The position numbers were made by a program, and so were the translations under genes. DNA of 64,000 nt from Diphasiastrum complanatum (taxonomy: Eukaryota > Streptophyta > Lycopodiopsida > Lycopodiales > Lycopodiaceae), in the NCBI GenBank assembly GCA_029204225.1, contig CM055111.1:47545224-47609223 (forward strand), given 5' to 3'. The first letter of the stretch is position 1; every line of letters begins with the position of its first letter. Below the pieces are notes generated by a model that made no database searches, was not told where the DNA came from, and was given only the letters and a program-made list of their open reading frames with translations. Below are positions 24,305 through 35,261 of the stretch, piece by piece.

Positions 24305-25257
24305 CACATGCTCATAGCTCATGCATATTTGTTTCGTACAGGGCTAGAAGATCACACAATTTTTCTGTCATGCTCTACTATGATAATTTAATAAGAAAAT
24401 CCATCGATGGTTATTGTCTATTCTATGAGTTTCTGATCTCTCCGTCGCTATGTCTTTGTTGATTTATGGCTCGGACTTTTGGAAGTTGGTCTTGAGAAGC
24501 TATTGAGTGTGATTATCGAAATAGGCGAAGATGTACGTGCTTTAGCTTAGAACTTTCGAGAGATTGGCCCTCCAAGACTGGATTCTGCCTGCGAATTCAT
24601 CATTTTTTGTCTGAAATCACTATTGAGGCCATATTTTGATTGTTTTTCTCTTGATGTACGTCCTAATTTGTGCAACTGAATGACCATTGAGGCCAGGTTT
24701 TAATGGGTTTTTCTTTGTACGTCCTCATCTGTGCAGCTGATTGGAGATGAACTCCTTGCCTCAAGGAGACGAAGGAAGTCTTCACCAACTTGCCACTTAT
24801 TAGAAAGCCAGATTTTAATTGTTTGAAGCTGTGGGAGTTGCATGATACTGATGAACCGACAACTTCTGTGTAAGAAATGCCACAAACTCCTAAAATGAAT
24901 GTCTAAACTCGCATGGACGATCCTGATCGCTATTTTCTTGCAAGAGATTTCAATGTCCTGGCACGACTGATATATTTGTGAAATGCTTTCACACGCGATG
25001 GGGAAGCTGACTTTGATGCTTCACTGATTCCGATCTTTTCCAAAAATGTTGTTTAGGTGAGCAAGCACTCTTCTGTAGTAGAGAGTAGCTTTGTGTCGTT
25101 TTCTTACAGGATATAGATAAATTTTCTCTTCATGTAATTGTTTGACTATCTAGCCTTGACGTTACATCATAACCTCCTTAAAAAAAAAATACTGAAAATT
25201 GGTCGTAAACACTTACTCTTCTTCTACAAAGATCAATAGAATAAAATGCCGATACAA
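24305..25257 (+). repeat. Internal direct duplication, copy 1
   Basis: Starts tcacatgctcatagctcatg directly inside the left arm and ends ccgatacaaggt. It matches 26207-27054 with few base changes. A stretch of about 105 bases near 24885-24990 is missing from copy 2. No conserved protein is recognised in it. Confidence 0.85.
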
Positions 25258-25410
25258 GGTGGCGGCCAATGATCTAGTGGGTATGCCCGTCGTTGACGGG
25301 CGGCCAGCGATCTGGGTGACGACCGATGATTTGGATGGCAGTCGATGGTTTAGGAGGAAAGCTGATGGTCGTTGACGGGTGGCCGAAGGGGAGGGTCGGT
25401 GGTCGTTGAC
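25250..25410. repeat. Degenerate GC-rich minisatellite
   Basis: Irregular repetition of words such as tggcggccaatgatct, gggcggccagcgatct, gacgaccgatgatttgg and gtcgttgacgggtggcc. The stretch is clearly more GC-rich than its surroundings. It begins where duplication copy 1 breaks off. Sequence from 25410 to 25990 is unassigned. Confidence 0.55.
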
Positions 25411-25989
25411 ATGTTTACAATGCCATTCTGAAACTGAAATTAGGGCTAGGGCTGAAGTTAAGCTTCTAATAGCAAATACATGATAACTTAAAACCAAAAT
25501 ATATAGATTTGATGCGAGACTCAAAGTATTTTGGCAGGGGGTAGAACCCAATGAAAGAAATACTATTAAGTCTACACTTGCAAGCCATAGAAGAGCTACA
25601 TACAATGGCAGGTGCTTGTCAGATACAAATTGGAAATCGAGTGTGTAGATCCTTTCGCATATTCCAAAGAGACCAAGCTCATAGAAAGAAAAGGCTGGCA
25701 AGCCCTTCTAGCTCCCTCACAATGAAATGTTGAATGGTCCAATCTTAGAACTAACACTGTTGCTTCCACTAATCTGTTTTAATCTATTGACAAGACGGAA
25801 GTAACAATAGAAGGGTTGACATGATGAGAGTATAGATGCAAGCCTGTTCTGGGGCTTGCATTTAGAGATTCAAGGTATGGAGGCTCTGGGACTTCAAATC
25901 TCTCGAGTTGGTGACTGCACACTACGATGCGATAGATGTGCTATGGATTAAGAAAGACATCAAATGCACCGTCGGGCCGAAATGCGTGT

Positions 25990-26206
25990 GTCAAAAAAGA
26001 AAAAGAAAAAACTTGTATGTGTTATTTTCTACACACATTTTTTTTAGAACAATTTTTAGCTTTTTCCTTTGCTAAAAGGTGACATTTATTGCGGGCAGTG
26101 CGTGACATTTTCGGCGGCAGAGCGTGACATTTTTTACGGCAAAACACACACACACTCTCTCTCTCTCTCTCTCTAAAAGTTTTATACTTTATAGATAGAT
26201 ATCACA
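25990..26206 (+). repeat. Partial inner copy of the right arm
   Basis: The words aaacttgtatgtgtta, gtgacattttcggcgg and the (CT)n followed by gttttatactttatagata match the right arm at 28380-28568 in the same orientation. The copy stops at the point where the TC-like end lies in the outer arms. It is the remnant end of another element copy. Confidence 0.75.
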
Positions 26207-27054
26207 TGCTCATAGCTCATGCATATTTGTTCCGTACAGGGCTAGAAGATGATACAATTTTCCTGCCATGCTCTGCTATGATAGTTTAATAAGAAAATCC
26301 GTCGATGGTTATTGTCTATTCTATGAGTTTCTGATCTCTCCGTCGCTATGTCTTTGTTGAGGTATGGCTCAGACTTTTGGAAGTTGGTCTTGAAAAGCTA
26401 TTGAGTGTGATTATCGAAGTAGGCGAAGATGTACGTGCTTAAGCTTAGAACCTTCGAGAGATTGGCCCTCCAAGACTGAATTCTGCCTGCGAATTCATCA
26501 TTTTTTGTCTGAAATCACTGTTGAGGCCAGATTTTGATTGTTTTTCTCTTGATGTACATCCTAATTTGTGCAACTGAATGACCATTGAGGCCAGGTTTTA
26601 ATGAGTTTTTCTTTGTACGTCCTCATCTGTGCAGCTGATTGGAGATGAACTCTTTGCCTCAAGGAGACGAAGGAAGTCTTCACCAATTTGCCACTTATTG
26701 GAAGGGATTTTGATTGTTTGAAGCTGGGGGAGTTGCATGATACTGATGAACCGACAACTTCTGTGTAAGCAAACTCCTAAAAGGAACACGCGATGGGGAA
26801 GCTGACCTTGATGCTTCACTGATTCCGATCCTTTCCAGAAATGTTGTTTAGGTGAGCAAGCACTCTTCTGTAGTAGAGAGTAGCTTTGTGTCGTTTTCTT
26901 ACAAGATATAGATAAATTTTCTTTTCATGTAATTGTTTGACTATCTAGCCTTGATGTTACATCATAACCTCCTTAAAAAACAAGGTCCTGAAAATTGGCC
27001 GTAAACACTTACTCTTCTTCTACAAAGATCAACAGAGTAAAATGCCGATACAAG
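26207..27054 (+). repeat. Internal direct duplication, copy 2
   Basis: Second copy of the unit at 24305-25257. Here it continues without a break into the segment that carries the NOP2 exons, so this copy probably keeps the original arrangement. Copy 1 breaks off at 25257 into unrelated sequence. Confidence 0.85.
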
Positions 27055-27478
27055 GTACTTTCAAATTCTTTCATGCATAATGAGCCTCCGAATCTACAGC
27101 AAACATTGTCGCTATCCCTGACTGTTTCAATTGAATATTCAAGCTAATCGGGACGATTTTAGTTTACCAATTGCAAAAGTAAGATTTTTTTTCTTCATTT
27201 TCATGTCTCCATGAATCAGTCAGAAGTCTGAAATATTCAGTTCAATTCAGAAGGGAATTTTAATTTCTCCACTATGAGCAGCTATTTTTATGTTGTTGAG
27301 TAGCTATATGCATTTCTTGCTCAGCTTCCTAATCCCACATATCAGTCTTGGCACTTTCTTCTAACCGATAGCAAACTGGCTGCACTGTTATGCGGAAGTT
27401 TATCTATTTTCTCTTCAACATATGAAAATTACTGTAATTTTTTCCAGCTGATTTGAGTTCCAAATATATTTGTATTAG

Positions 27479-27831
27479 GAGCTTGAATTAGAGACAAAGG
27501 CACCTCCTGATCTGCCGAGTATCCAGCGCCAAATCAAAGAGAGTAAGAGCCCTTACACTTGTGTAATAATAGAGTAATTTGAGTTGTGGCTCTAAGTTTG
27601 CTTCTGCAATATCGAAGTTTTTTCAGAAGCCAACACCAACACTATTCTATTTGCAATTTATTGAAACGAGCTTATGAACATCCCAACTTGCTCTAGACAG
27701 CTATACGAGTTCTTACAAACTTTAACGATCTTAGACAAGGAGTGCCTCGAAAAGATTACATGAGACAACTTTCTGTGGACCTTGCTTCCTACTATGGCTA
27801 CAACGAATTTTTGTTGGATATGTTTCTTCAG
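27479..27831 (+). pseudogene. Captured NOP2 (25S rRNA cytosine-C5 methyltransferase) gene fragment
   Basis: Two exons, 27479-27542 and 27701-27831, are separated by a 158-base GT-AG intron and join in phase to give 65 residues. They contain PPDLPSIQRQIKE, then IRVLTNFNDLRQGVPRKDY and LASYYGYNEFLLDMF. These match the region just before the catalytic methyltransferase domain of plant NOP2/NSUN1 (Arabidopsis OLI2 family). The catalytic core and the N-terminal region are absent, so no enzyme can be made. The retained intron shows DNA-level capture, not retroposition. It sits between the second internal duplication and the right inverted arm. The frame and splice sites are intact, which suggests recent capture or lasting transcription. 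Confidence 0.88.
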
Positions 27832-28045
27832 GTTTTGCTATTTTCCTCATTTATGACTTCTTGATGACAACTTTAAATTTGTACCTTTTGGTTAATCACT
27901 CAGAACTATTTTACAAGTTCGTTGATCTTAAAATGCATAAAGCTTGCCTGTGTTTCGAATAATGCACGAAATGCAACATGCCAAATCATTCCAACAATTG
28001 AAACATTCTAAAATGTCAACTTCATTCTGACATAGTGCTATTAAC

Positions 28046-28734
28046 AGCAGCAGGCTGGCTGGCTGGCTGGCAGGCAACGGAGCAGCGTGGTGGTGGACAT
28101 GGCGACCTTGAGACTCGCATCTTCCTGCTTCAAAAATCGAGGGGAGTGGAACTGACGTTGCAACTCCGTGGTCTGAACACCCACATTATTCACACCATGG
28201 TATCATCTTCTTCCTCTATTACAATAGATTCTTTCAAGCCTCCTCCTCCTCCTTTTCTCTACTCCTCCTTTTTCTTCCTCTTTTAAGCCGAGAGAGAGAG
28301 AGAGAGAGAGACAGAGAGAGAGAGCATGAGAATGAGAGGGAGATAAAATTTGAAATATGTGTGTGTGTGCCCTCAAAAAAAAAAACAAAAAAAAGGCTTG
28401 TATGTGTGATTTTTTATGCACATTTTTTTTCAAACGTTTTTTTGCTCTTTTTTTTGCAAATGAGTGATGTTTTTGTGGGCAGAGTGTGACATTTTTGGCG
28501 ACACAGTGTGACATTTTTTGGCGACAAAAACACACACTCTCTCCCAAATAGTTTTATACTATATAGATAATAATGGGGAGGAGGGCCATGCATCCTCCTC
28601 CCCATACATGCATCCTCTTTTTTTAGATTTTTAGTTCAAAAAAAGCTCATGCATGGGTGAGGGGGGAGGATGCATGGGTGAACCCATACCCATGCGCAAA
28701 ACTGTACATAAGTTTAAATATATATATATAGATA
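28046..28734 (-). repeat. Right inverted arm of the composite element
   Basis: Reverse-complement partner of 23465-24304, including the words gcatgggtatgggttcaccc and gaggatgcatg in inverted order. A (GA)n run at 28291-28324 corresponds to the CT run of the left arm. Confidence 0.85.
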
Positions 28735-28739
28735 GCTCA

Positions 28740-29375
28740 TGTATTTTGGAGAGGAAATCTCATTAGTACCATTTCCAATGGGTTTTGACAAGCTGCGAGT
28801 AAATCATCTACGAGTTTTGCAAGTTTCCTTCTTACATGGGTCAAATATTTTCATAGCACATGGCGTGCTACCAAAATGAAGCTATGCTATGGTAGGTTAG
28901 GGTGGGTATTACAATACAGAGATAGGCATTTGTTCGTTTGTGGGTCCTTCTGTTTTTAGAAAATATTGCGACCCTTCTGTCTTTAGAGATCATTTTTTTT
29001 TTCAAAGCTTAAAGGTACTAGTATATTTTCACAAGTGTACAGGTACAAGAAAAAAGCACATGGCAGCCCAAGGTCGAAACAGACAAAACCCCGAAGGAAA
29101 GTTCTATACACAAGGGACTATTCGCACACCACGTAGGGAGGTAGTTCCAAAAGCTAAGTAACCTTAGAAAAATACATAGCTAACCACAAACTGGCTGTCG
29201 CTGAAAGAGAAGAAGAAGCACCATAAAAAACCTATCGATTTTGTGTCGTCCAAATCTGCCAGAGTACGGAAAGCCTTTAAATAAAACTCTTGAAGAGGGG
29301 AAAGCATATCTGCTAACAAATTGGCCACCTAAGCCACCATCTGCAAAAGAGAAAGCATTTCCGGGGGCTGAGATC
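28740..29375. other. Spacer without recognised genes
   Basis: Sequence between the composite element and the minisatellite pair. Only short open frames without recognisable domains are present. The word cttctgt-tttag is repeated near 28948 and 28974. Confidence 0.5.
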
Positions 29376-29717
29376 GTAGAAAACTGCGAAAAAACTCCTT
29401 GGAAAAACGTGACCTGAACCTGAAAAAAATGCAAAAAAAGCGACCCACCTTGGAAAAACACCAAAAAAGCAACCTGCCCACCCTAGGAACTGCAAAAAAT
29501 GTGACTTACCCACCGTAGAAAAATGCGAAAAAAGTGACTTGTCCACCCTAGAAAGGCGCATATTTCGGGGTCATAGAATGGATAGGAGAAAACTCTAGAT
29601 GTTCTAATGACTATGGTTGGTCATGTTTTTCGCATTTTTCTAGGGCGGTTGATCATTTTTTTTGCATTTTTCTATGGTGGGCGGGTCGCATTTTTGGCAT
29701 TTTTCTATGGTGGGCGG
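29376..29717. repeat. Minisatellite blocks in inverted orientation
   Basis: The left block (29376-29556) repeats a unit of roughly 30-40 bases built around cccaccctagaaaaatgcaa followed by aaagtgact. The right block (29625-29717) carries the same unit on the other strand (gcatttttctatggtgggcg). The 68 bases between them are unique. Copies differ by several substitutions. Open frames here are repeat artefacts. Confidence 0.75.
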
Positions 29718-30147
29718 TGTTGGATTATTCTCTTGATTATCAACTAATTGTTTTTAATCTTCATCCAATACAATATCCAGCTCTGCGATTCTATGCCTGT
29801 TTTTACACAGTCTGCAAAAGTACACAGGAAATCGCTCACACATGGATCCAACATATTGGACATCATCGACGAACTTTAAAAATTTTGATGAACTTCGGCC
29901 ACTTCGGAGACTTTGTCCACTTCAGTGACTTTGGAGACTTCGACCACTTCGGTCATGTCGATGAATGACAGTTAATTGTCCCACTCGTTTTGAAGCTAAA
30001 GACTTGCCCTAACCCCCTAATGAGTTGTCCTACTGGACGCCCATTATATGCTTAGTATAAATAGCTGATCATACTTCTATCAATTTCAATTCATAGAATT
30101 CAAGCAATTCATTCATGCAATGCATTGAAGTTGAAGTTAGCAACTCT
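29718..30147 (+). mobile_element. Copia LTR fragment, plus orientation
   Basis: Begins tgttggattattctc and matches the reverse complement of 6678-7148, including a TATA-like agtataaatag and a degenerate cttcggccacttcggag repeat. The LTR may extend to about 30490. No primer-binding site or matching coding region follows directly. Fossil. Confidence 0.7.
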
Positions 30148-31384
30148 CTCAAAGCTTGAACACTATTGAGCATTCTAGCTCAGTTCTTTAGAGTTCTTTT
30201 AGAGTTTTGCTATTAGCGCTTATTGCTTTTATCAGCGGAAGTGCAAATTAGACAGAGTTTTCAGAGATAGCTTAGAGTACGCGGTTTCTATCCGCAATTG
30301 TCTTGTGCTCATCATTTTCCTGAATCAATCTCTCCTTTATTGCGTTCAATATTATGCCAGAATCTTTGTGATCTCATATTGCTTTTGTTTGATAATTCAA
30401 TTTTTCATTGTTTGGCTACATAATCACTTTAGCTCTGATAATTTCAAAGTTAGTTGCTGAAAGATTGAACGTGACTCTTGTCATTATGTTTTGTTCAATA
30501 TTGATTGGTTGAGATAGAGCAAATAGAGAATTACATCTTGTACTTCTACATGTTTAGTAAGAGTTGGCCAAGAGCCCTTCTATTCACTAGTTATGCATAA
30601 CAATCTAGTCTGAATCTGTGTTGTAATTTTCTTTGAGTCACACAAGGCTATCATCTTTCTCATTCTTCCATATTTTTGTGGTAAAATTCTAATCAAGACT
30701 ATTGCATTCATGGTTGTCTTAGACACCTACTGAATTAGTAACATGATTGTCATAGACACCTTAAATAAGATTGTTAGTACTCAGACTTTATAAGTGCAAG
30801 ATCTCTAGAAGTTTATTTTTTATCTTGATTATTAGAATATCTTACATTACTCATTCCAAATATTTGCAAAATGTAGCTAATTAGTTTTTAAATTCAAAAT
30901 TCAAAATTTAGGCGAGTTTTCAAAAAATCATAAAGGTTCACAAAATAGGTCTCTCCATCATTTCTCAATTCAAAAAATTTCATGTTCATACTTGTATTTT
31001 ATATTTAGACAAGAGTGTCACCCTAAATATGAAATTTTAAACAATTCCCAAGTGCATATTTGACAGTCTTGTAAGGTTATTTTGTAGCTAAAGAGCCATT
31101 TTTTGAGGCTTTGTTGAGAATGGTTCCTGGCTTAAATTATATGCTTAGAGGGATGTAAAAAGTAGGTAGATAGATTCTCGAAAGATTCTTGAAAAGGTAG
31201 GTTGAGAGATTCTCGAAAGATACTAGAAAGTTTCTAGAATGTTTCGCGAAACATTCTTGAGAGATTCTAGAAAATGATACAGAACTTCACGAAAAATTCT
31301 CGAAAATGTTAAGCGTCATATCTTCCATTGACTCGTTGATATATTCGATCTGCCCATTGGATTCTGGGTGATCCAAAGATGAGA
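30148..31384. other. Spacer, probably LTR-derived
   Basis: AT-rich sequence with no recognised coding potential. The first 350 bases may be the rest of the upstream LTR. A degenerate tctcgaaagattc repeat occupies 31165-31310. Confidence 0.4.
31236..31257. repeat. Perfect 22-bp palindrome
   Basis: A perfect inverted repeat centred on cgcg (core gaatgtttcgcgaaacattc) lies within a stretch that repeats tctcgaaagattc and variants from 31165 to 31310. No protein-coding frame is present. Confidence 0.8.
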
Positions 31385-32606
31385 GACTTAAGGAACCAAA
31401 CCACAGTTTATGAGGCGATGTCTACTCCTGATGCTGACCAGTGGAAATTAGCGATGGACACCAAATTTGATTCTCTGTTGGAGAGCTCTACGGGCTGAAA
31501 CAGTCACCCAGAGCCTAGTTCCAGAAGATCGATGCAATTCTGATAGAGAATGGTTTTATTCCAAACTCAGCAGACTCGAATGTTTACTTCAAATCTGTAT
31601 CAGAATACTTCATCATCATCACTCTCTACGTAGATGATACACTCTTATTTAGTAATAATCTGAATCTGATGAATGATACAAAATGCATGCTGGCCCAGGA
31701 ATACAAGATGACTGACATGGGTCTAGCCCACTATTGTCTCAGAATCCAAATTCAACGAGATCGACCCAATAGACTGATCTTTATTAGTCAACAACGATAT
31801 CTCAAGAACGTGCTGAAAAAGTATGGAATGGCCAACTGCAAACCCAGTCACTTTCCACTCGACCCTGGACTAAAACTATCAAAGGAACAGTCTCCTCAAA
31901 CTGAAGCAGAAAAGGAGGAGATGAAGCGCTACCCATTTCAATCCATCATCGGCTCACTAATGTACGCAATGATCTGCACGCGACCAGACCTTGCATATTC
32001 GATCAGTACGCTCAGCCAGTTCCTGTCAAATCTAGACATAACTCATTGGAAAGCGCTAACAAAGGTCATGAAGTACATTCAAGCAACGACAACTCTCAGC
32101 ATCTGCTATGGAGGCAGCTAAACTACCAATATCCTTGAAGCCTATACAGATGTGGATTGGGCAGGAGATGTCAATACCAGAAAATCAACTTTTGGATTTG
32201 TATTTCTATACAACCAGGGCCCAATCTCATGGAACAGTTGGAAGCATACCTCAGTTGCATTATCATCAACAGAATCCGAATACATAGCTGCCACAAATGC
32301 AACCAAAGAGGCGATTTGGCTTAGGCAATTGCTTGCAGACCTCAATCTTGCACAACCACTTCCTACAACAATCTCTTGTTACAATCAAAGCACAATAGCG
32401 CTATCTCTCAATCCGAGATTTCACTCTCGAAGCAAACATATAGAAATCAGGTATCACTACCTTAGAGAGAAAGTGCACAGTAAGGAAGTAATATTGTTTT
32501 TTTGTAGAACAAATTACATGGCAGCAGATTATTTCACAAAGGCTCTATCAAAGGAGCAACATATTAGATTTAACGACATGTTAAATCTGAAGATCAAAGT
32601 TTTTTA
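31385..32606 (+). mobile_element. Ty1/copia reverse transcriptase and RNase H fragment
   Basis: The plus strand carries the start of the copia RT region near 31410-31500. The YVDDTL catalytic stretch lies near 31630, followed by the C-terminal RT with LIGSLMYA-type motifs (SIIGSLMYAMICTRPDLAYS). RNase H spans 32140-32606 (STESEYIAATNATKEAIWLR, SKHIEIRYHYLREKV). It is followed by a purine tract and an LTR. Broken fossil. Confidence 0.9.
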
Positions 32607-32626
32607 AAATCCACATTAAGGGGGAC

Positions 32627-33386
32627 TGTTAGATTTCTTATGCTCAGTCTTAAACCAATCGTTCAAGTAATGAGCATCCTGAAAATCCGAAGGCCAACAA
32701 CATATTTTTAGGTCTTCACATTTTTCCCCTTTGAGATTTTCTATGCCTTGGAAATCATTTTAAGACACCTTTGTCTTTTTCGCTTGCTTCTTAGCGAAAA
32801 AAATCATTTTAAAGCACCTTTTTCTTTTTCACTCAGCGAAAAATGTGACACACTGGCCAAGTGGCTAGAATACCTTAGAAATCATTTTTAAGGCACCTTC
32901 GCCTTTTCTGCCTTTTTCGTTTTTCCCGCATTTTTGGCTAACCGACTTCGCCAACTTATGAGTAACCCTTAAAACAGTTGGACAAACAAATATTTCAAAG
33001 GCGGTTGGCGGTTACCAACTTTTGTACAGACTGGCATAAATAGCCTTAAAGGCTTGTAAGATATTTACTCTCTTGTAAATCTCTATATTAGTTGAATCAA
33101 GCTATTGAAGTGTTAATTTTTGAAATTTCACTTTGAATCAAAGTTATCTGTAGCCAACATTATCACGTTCAGCAAGCTGAAGTTATTACTTCAAGCCATT
33201 GTACTCACTGTTGATATTTTTATCAAAGTGCAATTTTTGTCTCACTATTGCGTCGTTCATTTGCGCAAACTGTATGAATTCTTCAACTTGAATATTTCTG
33301 CTGCTAACTGTTGCGTTTCCGTTCCTACACGCCTATGCTCTGAGCAACCAAGCCTCAGCTGCGCTCACGACCATCGTTTTACGACA
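32627..33386 (+). mobile_element. 3' LTR of the copia fragment
   Basis: The polypurine tract aaggggga precedes tgttagatttctta at 32627, and the LTR probably ends ttttacgaca near 33386. It contains a TATA-like gcataaatag near 33035 and three diverged copies of aatcattttaaggcaccttt between 32750 and 32915. It does not match the LTR at 29718. The right end is an estimate. Confidence 0.65.
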
Positions 33387-33399
33387 AGTATGGGGTAGA

Positions 33400-35261
33400 A
33401 AAGTCAAAGTTTTGCTCAATGTGTACATGATAGAATGGCAAAAGTTGTATCTTGATTTAGTGTCACCTAGATTCAAGGTTTTTTCAAAAATGTGACCGTC
33501 ACAAATGAATTAGAATCAATTCATGTTAAACAAAAAAGATTTGAGAGTTTGTACTAAACTTATGTTATATATAGTCAAAATCATTGATAACAAGATTGAT
33601 AGCTCTTGACTTCCTTGATCTTGTTGAAAATTTGCAAACATGCCACAATAATGTCCTTTGCTTTTTTGTTGATGTTTTTGAGTGGGGGACCTCTGTAAGA
33701 AAAACAACATTTTTATTTTTAAGTATAAATATATAGAATCCAAATGCTAACAAACTTTGACAACCATTGACAACAAGAAAGATATTTCATATTAGAAATA
33801 TAGAATTGTTCAAGTAAATAGAAAAAGTGAGAAAACACATACTTGTCATTCCCATTTAGAAAGTGCATTAGATGTTGACCACTTTTATGCACCTCAACAA
33901 CAATTTGTACAATAAAAAAATGGTGACATAACAATTAAAAAAACTTTTTAACTTTGTACAAATTTACTAGTTTGCAATTCTTTTATCTATTTCTTTTTTT
34001 AGTTGCTTGAAAGAAGATGAAATATCTTGAGACATGTCAATTAAGTTGAGAATGTTGCAATGTTCCATTAACCTATTCGACATATCCTTGTCATGCTATT
34101 GTTTATATAATTATAGGAACTCCTAGATTCTATTGTTTAATAAATTCATAATGTACAATTGTGACTGACGTGCTAGCTACCCTTCCTCCATTATCGTGCT
34201 TACATGCTCTAGCATATCATCCACTAGTTATAAAAGTCAAGCAAGTTCAAATCAAATAAACTAGATGAACAATATAAGGAGAGATTTTGGAGAAGCATGG
34301 AGACATTTCTTCACAATACATATTCTCTGTTTATTCAATATACAACGACTTCAAGTTTGAGGATTTAATTTCTTGAATTGAATACATCTTCATATATATA
34401 TTCTTGAAAATAGAATTGTGATCATGAAGATTTACCTAGCATCATTGTTCTGATACCATGGTATATAATTGATTGAAAAGAAAGTTCAAAAACTATACAC
34501 CATCTCAAACAAATCAACACACTTTGAGAAAATAAAAGATAGACATTAAAAATCAAGGATTAGCCACCATCACAATCACAAAACTATGTTCCTATCATGT
34601 TGATTATTTTTAGTGATCTAAAAACATGAGGGCCTAATTAGTGATATTTCATACAAACTAATGCATGTAATGTCATCATAATGCTAACATAACAAGGACC
34701 ACCTATGCATTTACTCTTTGGAACTCATGTTCTATAAGAGTGCTTATTATGTCTAATGTTGTATGAATGTATCTTTCGATCTAATTTCATGTACTAAGGT
34801 TGTTTATTAGCCTGATTAGGCCAATCTTGACGGATCAATACCATGAACCTAACTAATTTTGAGTTCAAATGGCATGCACCATCATTGAAACCACACATGT
34901 TTATCAAATTTGAAACCCATGAAAGTCTCAATTTTTATTTCATTTTAGGTCCTAGCCATGCATATTTACATATTGCTTAATCTGTCATTTTTATCTTGAT
35001 TCCAGATAAATAGGAATGTCAACAATGGTTCAATATAAGTCAAAATGCGAGCCCACCATGATTGACACTCCATCCCTCTTCGCATTTTGTACATAAAAGA
35101 AACTTCACTTTATAGTTATTGCATTAACACCAACTTGGCACAACTTAACACTTGAAGATTTAGTAAAATTCCATGCCAATCACTGAACAAAACTACTACC
35201 CCGCACTAATGTCAAGACATCAACATTCATTAGTAACTCGGATCATTGTTATGCCATCTGT
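33400..35261. other. Spacer with a possible minus-strand LTR junction
   Basis: AT-rich sequence downstream of the P450 gene. At 34451-34458 tgatacca followed by tggtat reads on the minus strand as a tRNA-Met primer-binding site next to an LTR end, so part of 33400-34900 may be leader and LTR of a retroelement without coding sequence. No conserved protein is seen. Confidence 0.4.

Larger units (their letters stand above)
23465..28734. mobile_element. Composite DNA element with long inverted arms and a captured NOP2 fragment
   Basis: The two ends are inverted copies: 23465-24304 pairs with 28734-28046. Inside, 24305-25257 and 26207-27054 are direct copies of each other. A partial arm at 25990-26206 stands just before the second copy, in the same orientation as the right arm. 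Segment 27055-28045 holds a piece of NOP2 with an intron. No transposase is visible, so the element is non-autonomous. Long terminal inverted repeats plus host-gene capture suggest a Pack-MULE or foldback type. However, tctatatagtataaaac at 23629, repeated inverted at 28567, also looks like the TC end of a plant Helitron. The outer ends lie in AT runs, so no target-site duplication can be read. One reading is two tandem copies whose facing arms were lost. Confidence 0.72.

Noticed and set aside
24700-24885. Minus-strand open frame MWHFLHRSCRFIS-type, also present at 26598-26819
   Set aside because: Its repetition comes from the direct duplication. There is no family resemblance and the two copies differ by disrupting changes.
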